NCBI GenBank assembly: GCA_021234155.1 | Contig: JAJEKV010000002.1 | Coordinates: 8,801,709-8,865,708 of the forward strand | Direction of reading: 5' to 3' | Source: Isoetes taiwanensis | Taxonomy: Eukaryota > Streptophyta > Lycopodiopsida > Isoetales > Isoetaceae | DNA: 64,000 nt | Shown: one piece after another, positions 36,163-47,324 of the stretch | How positions within the stretch are numbered: the first letter of the stretch is position 1 | Layout of the letters: each line of letters opens with the position of its first letter | Notes under the pieces: generated by a model | What the model was told of the DNA's origin: nothing | Databases searched by the model: none | Seen by the model: the letters and a program-made list of their open reading frames with translations, nothing else | Program-made: the position numbers and the translations under genes

Positions 36163-36179
36163 GTTGTAGGCCGAGTATT

Positions 36180-38523
36180 GGGTCGTGCTAGAGCATGACA
36201 TTCCTATTACAGAATAACAGAATGATATATAATGGATTAGGCAAGAATAGCCCTTGCCATAGTTTACAGAGGAGTGATCAGATAACCAAAATAGAGAAAA
36301 CTGAACAAATATAAGTTGCGTCTATAATTAACCGCCATGCCCTTTGGGGTGACGTGGAATATGCTGACTCATTACAGGACCCGCCAACAATTTTATAACA
36401 CTCCCACTTGTTGAAGGTCCAGCGGTGTCTTCTTTGTCTTCATGTATCTCTATCACTCCAAGAGCAGTCCTGTGTCTCAACTTGTCTCTGGCAAGAGGCT
36501 TTGTGAATATATCTGCTACCATCTGCTCCGTACCAACAAACATAAGTCCAATAACTCCTTCATTGACATGCTCTCTGATAAAATGATATTGAGTCTGTAT
36601 ATGTTTAGTTCGAGCATGATATCTTGGATTCCTTGTAAGTGCAATAGACCCTTGATTTTCACTCCATAAGATAGTTGGTCCTTCTACACTTTCATCTAAA
36701 AGTCTTCTCAACCATACTCCTTCTTTGGCTGCATGTGTGGCTGCCACATACTCAGCTTCCGTACTTGATAGTGCTACCACGCTTTGCTTCTTTGAACTCC
36801 AAGAAATTGATCCACTTCCAAGGCTGAAACAATATCCAGACGTGGACTTCCTAGTATCAAAATCCCCTGTCCAATCAGCGTCAGTACATCCTACAAGCCA
36901 CGACTTCTCTCTTCCTTTAAAGCATAACCGAAAGTGCATTGTTCCTTTCAGATACCTCATGATTCGTTTCACACTTTGCCAATGTAATGCTCCAGGATTA
37001 TCCATAAACTATGAAATGACTCCCATTGCATATGAAAGATCTGGTCTTGTACAAACCATTGCATAAATAAGGCTGCCAACCACCTGACGATAAGGGCCTC
37101 ATCTCATATTCTCTTGCTCTTCTAAACTCTTTGGCGAATCATCTCTAGACAATTTCAGACATGTTTCCATGGGTGTACTAACAGGCTTACAACTATCCAT
37201 GCCAAAGCGTACAAGCATGTCTTGGATATAACGGCTTTGAGACATAATAAGTTGCTTTCTCCCCCTGTCTCGAAGCACCTGTATTCCAAGACAATAATGA
37301 ATCTCACCTAAATCTGTCATGTCAAATCTGGAGCTGAGCTACTTCTTCAAGTTCTCCAATGATGCCAAATTGTTGCTTACTAGAATATCATCATCGACAT
37401 ATAAGGCAACAATGACAAAACAACATGTACCTTGCTGACGCACATAAACATTAGAATCTACCCCATTTCTTTCAAAACCCAATGATGCAAGATACCCATC
37501 CATAAGCTGGTACCATAGTCTAGGAGACTGTTTTAGGCCATAGATGGCATGATTCAGTTTACATACAAGCTTGGCAGACCCTGATTGCACATATCGCTCT
37601 GGCTGATTCATATAGATGTCTTCATCTAGTTCTCCATTCAAGAATGCGGTCTTGACATCCATCTGATGGACTTCAGGATCAAGTGCTGCTGCTAAATTCA
37701 ATAATACTCGAATGGAAACCATTTTGCCAACCGGGGAAAAAGTTTCAGTGAACTCCAACCCCTGGGCTACTAAACGTGCCTTAAACCATTCAATTGTGCC
37801 ATCAGATTTATATTTAACCTTGAAGAGCCATTTACAACTTACAGGTTTGTGTCCTTGAGGCAATGGAACGAGGCACCAAGTGTTATTCTTTTTGCAAGGA
37901 ATCAAATTCTGCATCAGCGGCAGCTCTCCATTCATCAGCATACATTCCATTCCTGACATAGCTTCTGCAAAAGAATTAGGTTCAAGAACAACAGGATCAG
38001 CATGTGCCATGTACAACTGCTTCCTCTTGGATTGGGAAATGGATGCTTTTGCTGCTACAGTTGGCTTTGTCACGCGACCAGCTCTTATAACATATGGTTC
38101 AACATGTACTCCAGTTTTGGATGAGCTATTTTGTTTGGATGTGCTCCAGGCGACATGTGCTCCCACATGATGGAAGTCGGGTGCTGAATTTGGACCTGTT
38201 AAGAATGGGCGTTGAGCCCCAAAATCTGGACCAACTACCTACTCATCAGTGGACTCCACATGCTGATCGTTAGCTTCAAGATATGCGTCCTCATCTTCCA
38301 TTTCTTCTAATATCACTACACTAGTACCAATAGAAGAAGGAACCACTGCCGCTTGAAGAAGATCTTTGTAGGTGAGGTGTTCTCGAAAATTTTCATCTCT
38401 ACAATAGAAGAACCGATGATCTTCCATTGAATATAATCTGTAATCTCTTTCAGCTTCTCCATATCCCACAAAGATTGTAGTTGTGCTTTAAAATCCAATT
38501 TCTTCCGTTTCTCTTTTGGAATA
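36180..38523 (-). mobile_element. Ty1-copia element 2, 3' part (integrase end, RT, RNase H, LTR)
   Basis: The minus frame carries the end of integrase (YIPKEKRKKLDFKA, then FVGYGEAERDYRLYS after a frameshift). The RVT_2 reverse transcriptase includes WCLVPLPQG, KWLFKVKYKSDG, QMDVKTAFLNGELDEDIYM, AIYGLKQSPRLWYQ and the YVDD catalytic site (about 37,390-37,404). It is followed by LGEIHYCLGIQV and an RNase H with WTGDFDTRKSTSGYCF, ALSSTEAEYVA and DIFTKPL. Stops at 38,239, 37,339, 37,099 and 37,009 all lie in one otherwise open frame. The 3' LTR starts at 36,400. The element continues at 42,483-44,330 beyond a nested insertion. Confidence 0.92.
36401..36411 (-). other. Polypurine tract and 3' LTR start of copia element 2
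   Basis: The minus strand reads CAAGTGGGAG followed at 36,400 by TGTTATAAAATTGTTGG. This is the usual copia arrangement of a purine tract directly before an LTR starting TGTT. The LTR runs leftwards to roughly 36,180; its far end is not resolved. Confidence 0.7.
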
Positions 38524-38555
38524 TAACCATCATTCATTTAAATTGGGTTTATGTC
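38524..38555 (+). repeat. Left terminal inverted repeat of the nested element
   Basis: Matches the reverse complement of 42,451-42,482 at all but one position over about 32 bp. The minus-strand frame starting MNDG at 38,537 reads from the TIR into copia integrase. Confidence 0.85.
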
Positions 38556-39068
38556 TGTTCCAAAAGCACGCCACTTTTGCATACCCCTTTCTTAATGTTG
38601 TGTTGTGGTGTATGAGATGTTGTTATACAAGAATACATTTTTTTTTTATATATTTAGCAGGTATTTTAAGAGAAAAGTGATGTTTGATTAGCATATGTAG
38701 ACAACAACACATTGCTATGTACAAAACACTTTTTACATTGTATTGACTGGATATAAAGCTTACATCACGGAGGAACTAATGTCACCCAAGGTAGGGGTCC
38801 ATGTCCTTACTTCTATCCAATCCTGGATGCACTTTGACAACATCTGCTACTGTCATACCAGTAGCATAAGACAAAACAAGCATTCATAGTGTTGCATATA
38901 AAAGCTTAATAAAAAAATCCAACAAAATGTTTCAAAGTGGTTCCACTAAGATTAAATATAGAGCATACTGGCCGTATGTTAGACACTCCATAACAACTTT
39001 AACATTGAAATTGTCCTAAAATACATGTGCCTGCAAATGTAAAAAACTCATAGAAAAATTGTATATAA

Positions 39069-39740
39069 AACTAGCAAATCACGCTTGGCGTGAATTAAAG
39101 TCAAAGGGCAACGCATTTAGGAAAGGCATTACCTATTTCTATTCACTGTAAAAATCTCCACTGAATAAGTAACAATAAGAAAGCTAGAAGGATAGATGGA
39201 CACCTTATATTGAACAGGAATATGTTATATAAGATAATAATAAGAACACATAAAGCAAACAATCCTCTGTGCAAATGCAAGGATTAGAAATTAAAAAGCA
39301 TATATTGAAGATATATATGAGGGCTAAAATAAAACAAGCATTTTGGAAATGAAGTAACCTAATAGTATCATGTTTATTCAGCAAATCGCGCTTGGCGTGA
39401 ATTGAAGTCAATGGGCAATGCATTTAGGAAAGGTATTACCTATTTCTATTCACTTTAAAACCATTGAATAAGTAACAATAAGAAAGCTAGAAGGATAGAC
39501 GGACAACTTATAAGGAACAGGAAAACTAGAAGAATATGTTATATAAGATAATAAGAACACATAAGGCAAGCAATCCTCTGTGCAAATGCAAAGATTAGAA
39601 ACTAAAAAGCATATATTGAAGATATATATGAAGACTAAAATAAAACAAGCGTTTTGGAAATAAAGTAAACTAATAGCATCATATTTATTCAAATCTAGGG
39701 ATTAATTGCTCTTCTTACAAATCACGCTTGGCGTGCTTTA
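39069..39740 (+). repeat. 307-bp direct repeat, two copies and a third start
   Basis: Units start at the words aaatcacgcttggcgtgaat (39,076) and aaatcgcgcttggcgtgaat (39,383); a third start, aaatcacgcttggcgtgctt, is at 39,719. Both full units carry the same minus-strand frame with CFILxFIYIFNICFL, probably incidental. The reverse complement word, gcacgccaagcgtgc, occurs at 41,777. Confidence 0.85.
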
Positions 39741-40718
39741 CAACTTGAGAATGCGTAAAACCAAAGCCCTTGTTGGCAATAATAGTTCCCCAAGCACCTG
39801 CCTCCAAATGGAACTTCTGTACTAAAAAATGTCTTAAAATCATTAAACTGTAGAGCAGGATGTCCTATTACTTATGAAATTCAAAAGCATCATTCATGAA
39901 TATATCTATATCATTATAGGTTAGGCAGTTCCTCGGCATTTAGTTCCCCGGCATTTACAGTTTGCAAGTTGCAGGCATATGCAATCGTCTCCACCCAGAA
40001 GCTGAATGCTTCGATTAAATAAATAAAGGGCAATAACTTTAGCAGGAGGCTAGCAACAAAATCATGCTTATTACCTGGATGTCTCTTGAATCAAACTGAC
40101 TTGTGCCGCTGACGGAGCTCCACGAAAAATAGTGTCATGTGCAATGCTTCAAATCTACAAGCAGAGGTATGCTTCAAATAGAATGTCACTTGCAGTGCTT
40201 TGTTAGGCGCCTTTGTCCGCCACCAGGTAGTTTTACATCCTCGGCTCTATAAGGCTATGGCATAAACAAACTTGCCGGATCTGCTCACCTATAGAGATGC
40301 ATACAGAGAGATTATATGAAGAGAGATGGCATTATAGGGCTGGGCATTATACGAAGAGAGATGGCATGCTGCCAGGGGGATGCCAAGAATCCAAGAAGCC
40401 CTTGGTTTCTCTCATGACGAATCGAAGAAGCACACCTGCAGCAAGAAAGGATGAAAGGAGAAGTCAGGGATCGATCAAGAACCCGCAAGAGGAAGCACAA
40501 ACTGTGGGCGCAGATTTTCCAAAAAGAAGATTTTTAGAGAAGCAATCTTCCGCTTGTGTGCATTTTGAACCCTTTTTTTTGAGAAGCAATCAGATAATAT
40601 GAATCAAAGCGGGCATGATGAATCCAATGAGCATATTTGCAGCAGAAAAGGATGAAAGGAGAAATCAGGGATTGAGCAAGAAGTTCCACCAAAAAACACA
40701 AAAAAGAAGCACAAACTC

Positions 40719-40840
40719 GGAATTTTGAATTTTGAATTTTGAATTTTGAATTTTGAATTTTGAATTTTGAATTTTGAATTTTGAATTCAGGAAGCCCATT
40801 TTGAATTCAGGAAGCTCATTTTGAATTTTGAATTCAGGAA
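40719..40840 (+). repeat. (gaatttt)n heptamer satellite with longer variants
   Basis: About nine gaatttt units are followed by three copies of ttcaggaagc(c/t)catttt. The satellite lies within the nested TIR element. Confidence 0.9.
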
Positions 40841-42450
40841 GCCCATTTTTGCGGGTTAGCGGATTGGAGATTCAAAGCGCAATGGAGTTTAGAACGGGCA
40901 CAGATTGGACAACATACCAAATCAGGTACCTCTTTTTCCTTTATGCTGCATTCAATCATTTAGTATTGTAGTCCAATCCAAACTCACGGCGTGAATGTGA
41001 TTTCATGGGCAGTTTCGCAGGACTCAGATTTTGTCATCTGCAAGATAGAAAGCACAAAATTAGTGCATCTGTGCTAATGTCTTCTTGTGGGCATAAGCAA
41101 TCCAAGGAATACATCTGCAACATAAACGGATGAAGAGGGAAGCCAGGGATCGATGAAGAGGCTGCAGAAGGAAGCACAAAAAAGAAGCACAAGATGGGCA
41201 CAGAATGAAACAAACCCTTAGAATCTGGGGATTAATCTCACCTTGGTTGGCCGTATGGAACAGGAGAAGCCTTCGACGTGAACAACAGGGTGCATTCATA
41301 TGATCGAAAGAACAGAAATATCCTGAAATGATAAGGTTGCATTCATATGATTGGAAGAATGGAAATATCCAAAGAACCGCGGCAGTGGAAGTACCTGGGT
41401 TGTTTCCACTGGCCATGTTATCTCTGTTTACTTTTCATGGGGGCTAGGAACGATGCTCCTAAACCCATGAGAAGAAGCCCCTTTGAAGCGAGGATCAGGA
41501 TGAATTGAGCAAGCATAAAACATGAATCGGCATTACTAATCCAATTACTTAATTAAGGAGCACGAGGAGCCCACCCACGAAATAAAATGAAAGGGGAAGC
41601 CAAAGATCGACCAAGAAGAAGCACAGAAGTTTCAAATTTAGGATTCAAAATTAGATACAGATTGCCGATATTAATAGGTTCAACTAATTCCAGCTTCATG
41701 GAAGAGCATTGAAGCTAAAAAAATTCCACATTGGAGCAAAATATGAAAAACGTAAGTCTGATTTCTGAATTTTTAGGCACGCCAAGCGTGCATTCATTTT
41801 GACATATTTTGTGCCTTTTTTCCTCAAAATTTGAGTTAATGGGAGTTTGGCATATTTTATGCATTTTGTTTTCAAATTTGAGTTAAATAGGCATTTTGGG
41901 CTTAAATTTTATGGCCAAATCGTTACACCGCTCATTATTCTACTATCTGCAAAATGTGCATGCTTTTGGCTTATTTGTGGGGGCATTTTGAGACTTATAT
42001 TTTTTTGGTGAAATTGCTCACTATTATAGTATCCGCAAAACGTGCATACTTTTGGTTCATTTTGTGGGAGCATTTTGGCCTTATATTTAGACCTACTCAA
42101 AGCACATGGAACTTTTGTTATGGAATATGAGACCATGCTTGGCATATCATTATAGCTTCGGGTTCGTAATGCAATTTAAAAAATGTGATATGATACTGAC
42201 TTTGAGGTTTCTGTTTTTCTTTTTTGCAGCTCACACTTCTTACAACCAACTTTTATTATGAGTCTCATCATGGCAAGTAGGGTGGGGGTGTCTTTGAGAA
42301 ATAGTTGGCAATATGGTTGAAGAGATACATATGCAAAACATTTTCTATATTAACGCAATCAAGAAGTGCTACTATAAAAAAAAGTCACATTCTCGATGCA
42401 AATTTACTAACCCGGGAAAAAGTTGCAGTGCCAAAATGGTCCAAAATCCT

Positions 42451-42482
42451 GGCATAAATCCAATTTAAATGAATGATGGTTA
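42451..42482 (-). repeat. Right terminal inverted repeat of the nested element
   Basis: Inverted partner of 38,524-38,555. Immediately outside it the copia integrase resumes with FGCLTYAHI on the minus strand. Confidence 0.85.
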
Positions 42483-44330
42483 TATGCGCATAGGTTAGAC
42501 ATCCAAATATCTGCATCTTATCAATATTTGGTTTCTTGTTTGTCCAAACTTCCTCAGGATTGTACGCCATCACTCGATTCCTTATGTATGCTGATGTTAC
42601 TAAAGCTTCTCCCCAAAATGTCTTTGGAAGATCTGAATATGGCACCATACATCTTGTTGCATCCACTAATGTCCTATTCATACGCACAGCTAACCCATTT
42701 TGCTCAGGTGTGTATGGGGTTGTAAATTGCTGCTAAATTCCTTGCATCTGACAATAGGATATAAAAGCACGAGATGTGTACTCACCATCCCTATCAGTCC
42801 GAAGTGTTTGAATTTTCTATTTGTCTCCACTTGAACTCGGGCTACATAAATCTGAAATATAGAGAGATTTTCAGATTTAGGACAATCAAGTACACACATA
42901 CTCTCCTGGAATAGTCATCAATAAATGTGATGAAGTATCTTTTGTGTCCAAAATCGTCTGGAGTCATGGGGCCACAAATATCACTGTGTACAATCTCCAA
43001 CGATACTACAGCATGTTCACACTTGCCTCTTCGAATTGGCTTCCTCCTAAGCTTCCCAGAGATGCATGCATCACATTGATGGAGGCCTGTACATTGCAAT
43101 ATTCAGCCCATCAACTATATTCTATTTATGCATCTCCACTATAGCTTTGGGATCAAAGTGTCCAAGTCTTCTATGCCAAAGTGCCAACTGCTGATTTTCT
43201 CCCTGAACCATCATCATACTTTCTGCTCCAGGCTGTATATTCTCTTCTACATGAGTATCCAGGCGATATAGAGATGCATGCCGCACGCCAGAAGCCACCG
43301 CTTGCATGTCTTTTGTCAAGACTTGACAACCTCTCTGATCAAACCATACTGAGTATCCAAGATCTGCAAGCGCTCCAATGGATAGTAAAATCTTTGTTAC
43401 TCCTGGTACGTATAGGACATTTTGTATGATCCTCTTGATGCTCCTGCTAATGAGATTCTGATTCTTCCAACTCCTAAAATAAGGTGTCCAAAATCATCTC
43501 CAAGCATAACTTTTCTTGTTCCTTGTGCAGGCTGCAACTCTAAGAAATAACTCTCTACTGGACACATGTGTTGGGTTGCTCCAGAATCCATCCATATGAC
43601 ATGCTGATCATCTCTAACAATCTGATTCCTACATCTAGCCATAAATCTTCCCTTTTCCTTACCTTTTTCAAGACGAGTTGGGCATTCCCGAGCATAATGC
43701 CCCGGCTACTTGCAAGAATTACATAATCCCTTTTTCTTGCAAAATCGAAAAAATGTTTTTCTAGAGGACTTACTACTTGTGGCTCGATCCTTGGAATTAA
43801 AATTGATGCTGTTTCCTCCCTTTTTAGCCTTCAAGTCAACTCCTTCACTGCTATGTTTGGAATCTTGAGACTTTTGCTTAACAAACATTGCCATTGAGGA
43901 GGAATCCCCTCCACCCTGCCTTCGTTCTTCTTCAAGCAAAGAAGCAATGCTCTGATCCAAACTTAGGCCCTGTGCAATCTGCAGAGTTGTCACTACATTG
44001 CTATAAGATGGTGGAAGACTATGATACAACACTGCCTTGGCATCTTCATCATCTACGGAAGCATTAATTCCAGCAAGTTGGTGCATGGGCGATCTTAGCT
44101 GATTGACGTGATCAGCCAAATTCTCCCCTTCATTCATGCGCAAATCAAAAAGCTGCCTTTTCAATAACACTTTGAAATTCTTGGCTTGAGCACCAAAAAT
44201 ACTCTCCAATATCTTCCAAACTTCTCTAGCACTTTTTATAAGATCTGCATGATGTATCTGAGAGTCTCCTAACCCAAGTGCAATTATTGCCATGGCTCTT
44301 TTATTCTTCAACTACCACTTCACCATCACC
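42483..44330 (-). mobile_element. Ty1-copia element 2, 5' part (gag, protease, integrase)
   Basis: The minus frame starts inside gag (UBN2-type, LKNKRAMAIIALGLGDSQI through LADHVNQLRSPMHQL and LPPSYSNVVTTL). It reaches a zinc knuckle CNSCK-stop-PGHYAREC at about 43,690-43,725, where one in-frame TAG interrupts the motif. The protease MDSGATQHM is at about 43,567-43,595. Pre-integrase LALWHRRLGHFD and integrase CDACISGKLRRK, VHSDICGPM, FITFIDDYSRR and PKTFWGEALVTSAYIRN follow, partly in shifted frames. The gag N-terminus and a 5' LTR are not recognisable upstream; the homology breaks near 44,330. Confidence 0.9.
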
Positions 44331-44648
44331 ATGCATAGCAAATGGACAAAAGACAGTTACAAATATGCAATTTTGTAGTGGAGATTAGAGAATATCTCCA
44401 AGCATAGAACAGCAACAATGTTGTTATATGACAGTATGATGCAGGCAAATTTTTGTCATGTGATTGCAATTACATGTTTCTGATGCCAAAAACGTCAGCA
44501 ATATTTTCTTCTCTACATATTGCATTTGATAGTTCCATCGTTCGAAGTATTCTAGCCTTCTTAGCATTGCAGGTGAGTTTCTTGATATTGTTGAGTGATA
44601 CGATTCATGTATATTTGGGAAGTTGCAATAACATAGAATCGTATCAAG

Positions 44649-44661
44649 TGGTATCAGAGCC
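44649..44661 (+). other. Orphan plus-strand primer binding site motif
   Basis: TGGTATCAGAGCC, the canonical initiator-tRNA-Met primer site, lies on the plus strand, opposite to the neighbouring copia element. It therefore marks the 3' edge of a different, plus-oriented LTR fragment or is a relic. No partner LTR was found. Confidence 0.45.
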
Positions 44662-44679
44662 TATCGATCCTGGGACCTG

Positions 44680-44936
44680 GATTCCAGAGATTTCTTATTC
44701 CTGCACAACTCAGAAATAGTTACGGATATTTTTGTACTTCCAAAGTACCTGAATACCCCTCGTACCTCCAAGGTAAGATGTAATTCTTGGAAGATTAGTA
44801 ATTATGGTTGCAACACAATTGGCTTGACAAAATTACATCTGTACCTTGGAGGTACGAGGGGTATTCAGGTACTTTGGAAGTCCAAAATATCCGTAACTAT
44901 TTCTGAGTTGTGCAGGAATAAGGAATCTCTAGAATC
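44680..44936. repeat. Long foldback (inverted repeat), 257 bp
   Basis: The left arm 44,680-44,787 and right arm 44,829-44,936 are reverse complements over about 107 bp with only a few mismatches and small indels; the loop is about 42 bp. Arms share phrases such as cctgcacaactcagaaatag and gtacctgaatacccctcgta. A transcript from either strand would form a long hairpin. It could be a foldback MITE or a small-RNA precursor. Confidence 0.85.
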
Positions 44937-46240
44937 TTGTTGATCGTGGGCGATCAACCTTGAGAAGGGATGGATTGATATGGAGCAGGCTAGGGGGAGT
45001 GATCCAAAAGTAAAAGGCTAAGGCAATATTCCAATGGTAGATGAAGGGTAGGGGCTTGTAAAAACATTTCTTCAAAACACTAAAGGATTATTCAAGTGTA
45101 AGATAAAGAAAGGGGCTTCTAAATTATTATATGGAAAAAAAGTCTATAGCGAAATCAAGGGCCTGTTCTAAAGCAAGGGTCGTGGATCAAAAAGGGGAAA
45201 TCCGAAATAGCATCGACCTTTTCCGAGATGGCTGCACATGAAAAGGGGGCCGGGTTGAGCTATTCTTCAGAGACCTTTTTTAAAAGGCAAAGGGGAGAAA
45301 TCAACTATAAATGAAGACATCGGCCTGTTTCCCAGTCACGGAGATCCTGAATTATCACTTCCGGCTCAAGCGAATCTGACTCTTGGCTGTCGCTACGAAA
45401 TCCGACCTGCCAGATTCGAAATAGCCCGGGAATCTGCTTCTGAAACTCCTCGGCTAGTATAAGTTGCTGCCTATCTTGTGCAATCGAAGATTGGAACCCA
45501 CTTCCAGGCTCTGACAGGTTTCTATCTGAGCATATCTAAGCCCTCAATCTGTTGTAATAGAAGGATCTTGTGCTAAAGGGAAAAAAGCCTTGATCCATTC
45601 CTTTGCTGCTAACCCCTTTGGAACTTGCCTTAGTTTTTGGATCCAGTTGTGTGGAAACTGGATGCTCCATAACTTGGTTGTGGAAACCAAGTGCTCTTGT
45701 TCTTGAGAGAAGCTGTTATAATACTATTCTTTCTGTTTTCTTTATCTAAATAGCTGTAGTCTAAGCATTCAGTATTGCTGAGACTCCTTAAATTGTATCA
45801 TTGAGCCTCTTTAGCATTGCAATTGATGACGTGAAAGAATATTGCCAAATGCTGAACCTTTTTATGCGTGTTTCAAATTCTGGCCCTATTCAAGATCCTG
45901 CAAAAGAACAACCTGTGATATGACTCTATGGTTTAAAATTAGATTGTGGCTTCATCAAGAGCAAGCTGATATTGCGACTTGCCAATTATATTAACTCTAC
46001 TCTAATCCAGTCTTAATAAGCATGTATTTGTAGACAATCCTTTGGATCTGTAATATTTGCTAAGATAAATGTTGAATGTCCATGCTGAAAGCAACATAAG
46101 TTTGAAAGTTTCAGCTTGGTTGAATGTGCTTTCGTTTTTAGCATTTAAATTTGAATTTAGGAAAGACGGTTATTCAGTATGTAAAGTTTACAATGATTAC
46201 AATCAATGGCAAACATTCTCTTTATATTGTATATATGATG
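44937..46240. other. Intergenic DNA, nothing recognised
   Basis: No family recognised on either strand. A 116-codon plus frame starting at 46,069 overlaps a degenerate repeat and has no recognised domain. Confidence 0.4.
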
Positions 46241-46249
46241 CTTACTTTT

Positions 46250-46620
46250 GTGATCTAGGATGTAATGTAAACAGCAAGATTTTTGTTAAAGATGTCATAT
46301 GTTCTTGTGCAACCTCAAAAAGGTCAGCTAGTATAAGAACCATGGGTTGTAAACAGCTTGATCTTTGTTGGAGATGCCATAATAATCTTGTGCAATATGA
46401 TGAAAGGCCTACTATTTAAAAACTTTAGAAAATGCAGACTTCATTTAAGAATGCAATGTATATGATGCTTTATAAACAACATATGCTTCTCTTTGTATAT
46501 GATGCTTACTTCTGTAATCTACAATGTACTGTAAACATCAAGAAAACAACATGATTTTTGCTGGAGATGTCATATAATTTTGTGCAATCTCACAGAAGGC
46601 CAACTAGCTCTAGAACATTT
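46250..46620 (+). repeat. Degenerate direct repeats
   Basis: A theme of gtaaacagcaagatttttg, then agatgtcatat and cttgtgcaa, recurs at about 46,268, 46,350 and 46,530 with substantial divergence. Confidence 0.6.
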
Positions 46621-46639
46621 CAAGATGCCGGGTTTATCT

Positions 46640-46910
46640 GCATTTGGATCGCTTGCCTTGCAAGATAAGTATTTGTATATGTAAAGATGATGATGTGACA
46701 AATAACATAGTAATTGTGCAGTAAGGTCATGTGATCTATACGATTGAGATGCACTTTGAAATGAACTGTTGATTTATTGCTAAATAAAAGTATTGGATCT
46801 GTAAAAAATGGAAACTTCATTTACAAGCAAAGAATTTAGGTCTGTCTGGATATTAGATTGCTTGCCTTTGAAGACAAGTATTTGCATCGTTAAAGACGAC
46901 GATGTGACAA
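46640..46910 (+). repeat. Direct repeat upstream of a TATA box
   Basis: atcgcttgccttgcaagata with gatgatgatgtgacaa (46,648-46,701) is repeated at 46,856-46,911 as attgcttgcctttgaagaca with gacgacgatgtgacaa. The second copy ends just before the TATA motif, so a promoter element may be duplicated. Confidence 0.6.
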
Positions 46911-46925
46911 TGTCGGCTTCTCATT

Positions 46926-47052
46926 TATATAAATAGATCATGAGATGCTAACCTGAGTTCATCGTTGATCTGTGGATTTGCCGTGCGCTTCAAAATCGAT
47001 TGGTGTGATGATTTGCCTGTGCAATTAGAAATCGCTTGATTGCTTAATCCAG
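46926..47052 (+). promoter_or_regulatory. Candidate promoter and leader exon (Helitron 5' region)
   Basis: A consensus TATA box, TATATAAATAG, is at 46,926-46,936. About 115 bp downstream is a good plant donor, ccag|gtatg, with the exon end at 47,052. Both are on the same strand as, and upstream of, the Helitron coding remains. This would supply a non-coding first exon, but the downstream acceptor is not identified. Confidence 0.4.
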
Positions 47053-47117
47053 GTATGTCGTCACTCAATTTTGTCTTATTGTTTTGTTACTTTGCTATTT
47101 TCGTTGCTACTTATTTC

Positions 47118-47177
47118 ATTGCTACCTCAGTTCGACAATAACATTTCGTTGCTACCTCAGTTCGACAATAACATTTA
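47118..47177 (+). repeat. Two-copy 30-bp tandem repeat
   Basis: ttgctacctcagttcgacaa followed by taacatttc or taacattta occurs twice with a 30-bp period. Confidence 0.85.
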
Positions 47178-47324
47178 TAAATGCTATTATTTATAAATGC
47201 TATTTTCGTTGCTACTCCAATGGAAGTCCCTTCCAATGGTCAAATGAGGTATAGATTTATCAAAATAAACCTGAATTTAGGCTCAAAATAAACCTGATTG
47301 ACCATAATGAATTTCATTCGTAAA

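Larger units (their letters stand above)
38524..42482. mobile_element. Nested TIR element inserted in the copia integrase
   Basis: The left end (TAACCATCATTCATTTAAAT plus TGGGTTTATG) and the right end (its reverse complement, with one substitution) form a terminal inverted repeat of about 32 bp. Beyond that, similarity fades. Removing 38,524-42,482 plus one flanking TA restores the copia frame exactly at AHI/PKEKRKK. The flanks allow either a TA or an ATAT duplication; the sequence cannot decide. The 3,959-bp interior encodes no transposase I can recognise. It holds 307-bp direct repeats, a heptamer satellite and an AG-rich stretch, so it is a large non-autonomous element. TA-duplicating elements (Tc1/mariner) are one option. 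Confidence 0.8.

Noticed and set aside
39069-39740. Direct repeats considered as a CRISPR-like array
   Set aside because: Units are 307 bp with no short-repeat/spacer pattern, in a plant transposable element.
45820-45870. Box C/D snoRNA-like pair (ttgatgac ... ctga)
   Set aside because: Spacing is only about 35 bases and there is no terminal stem.
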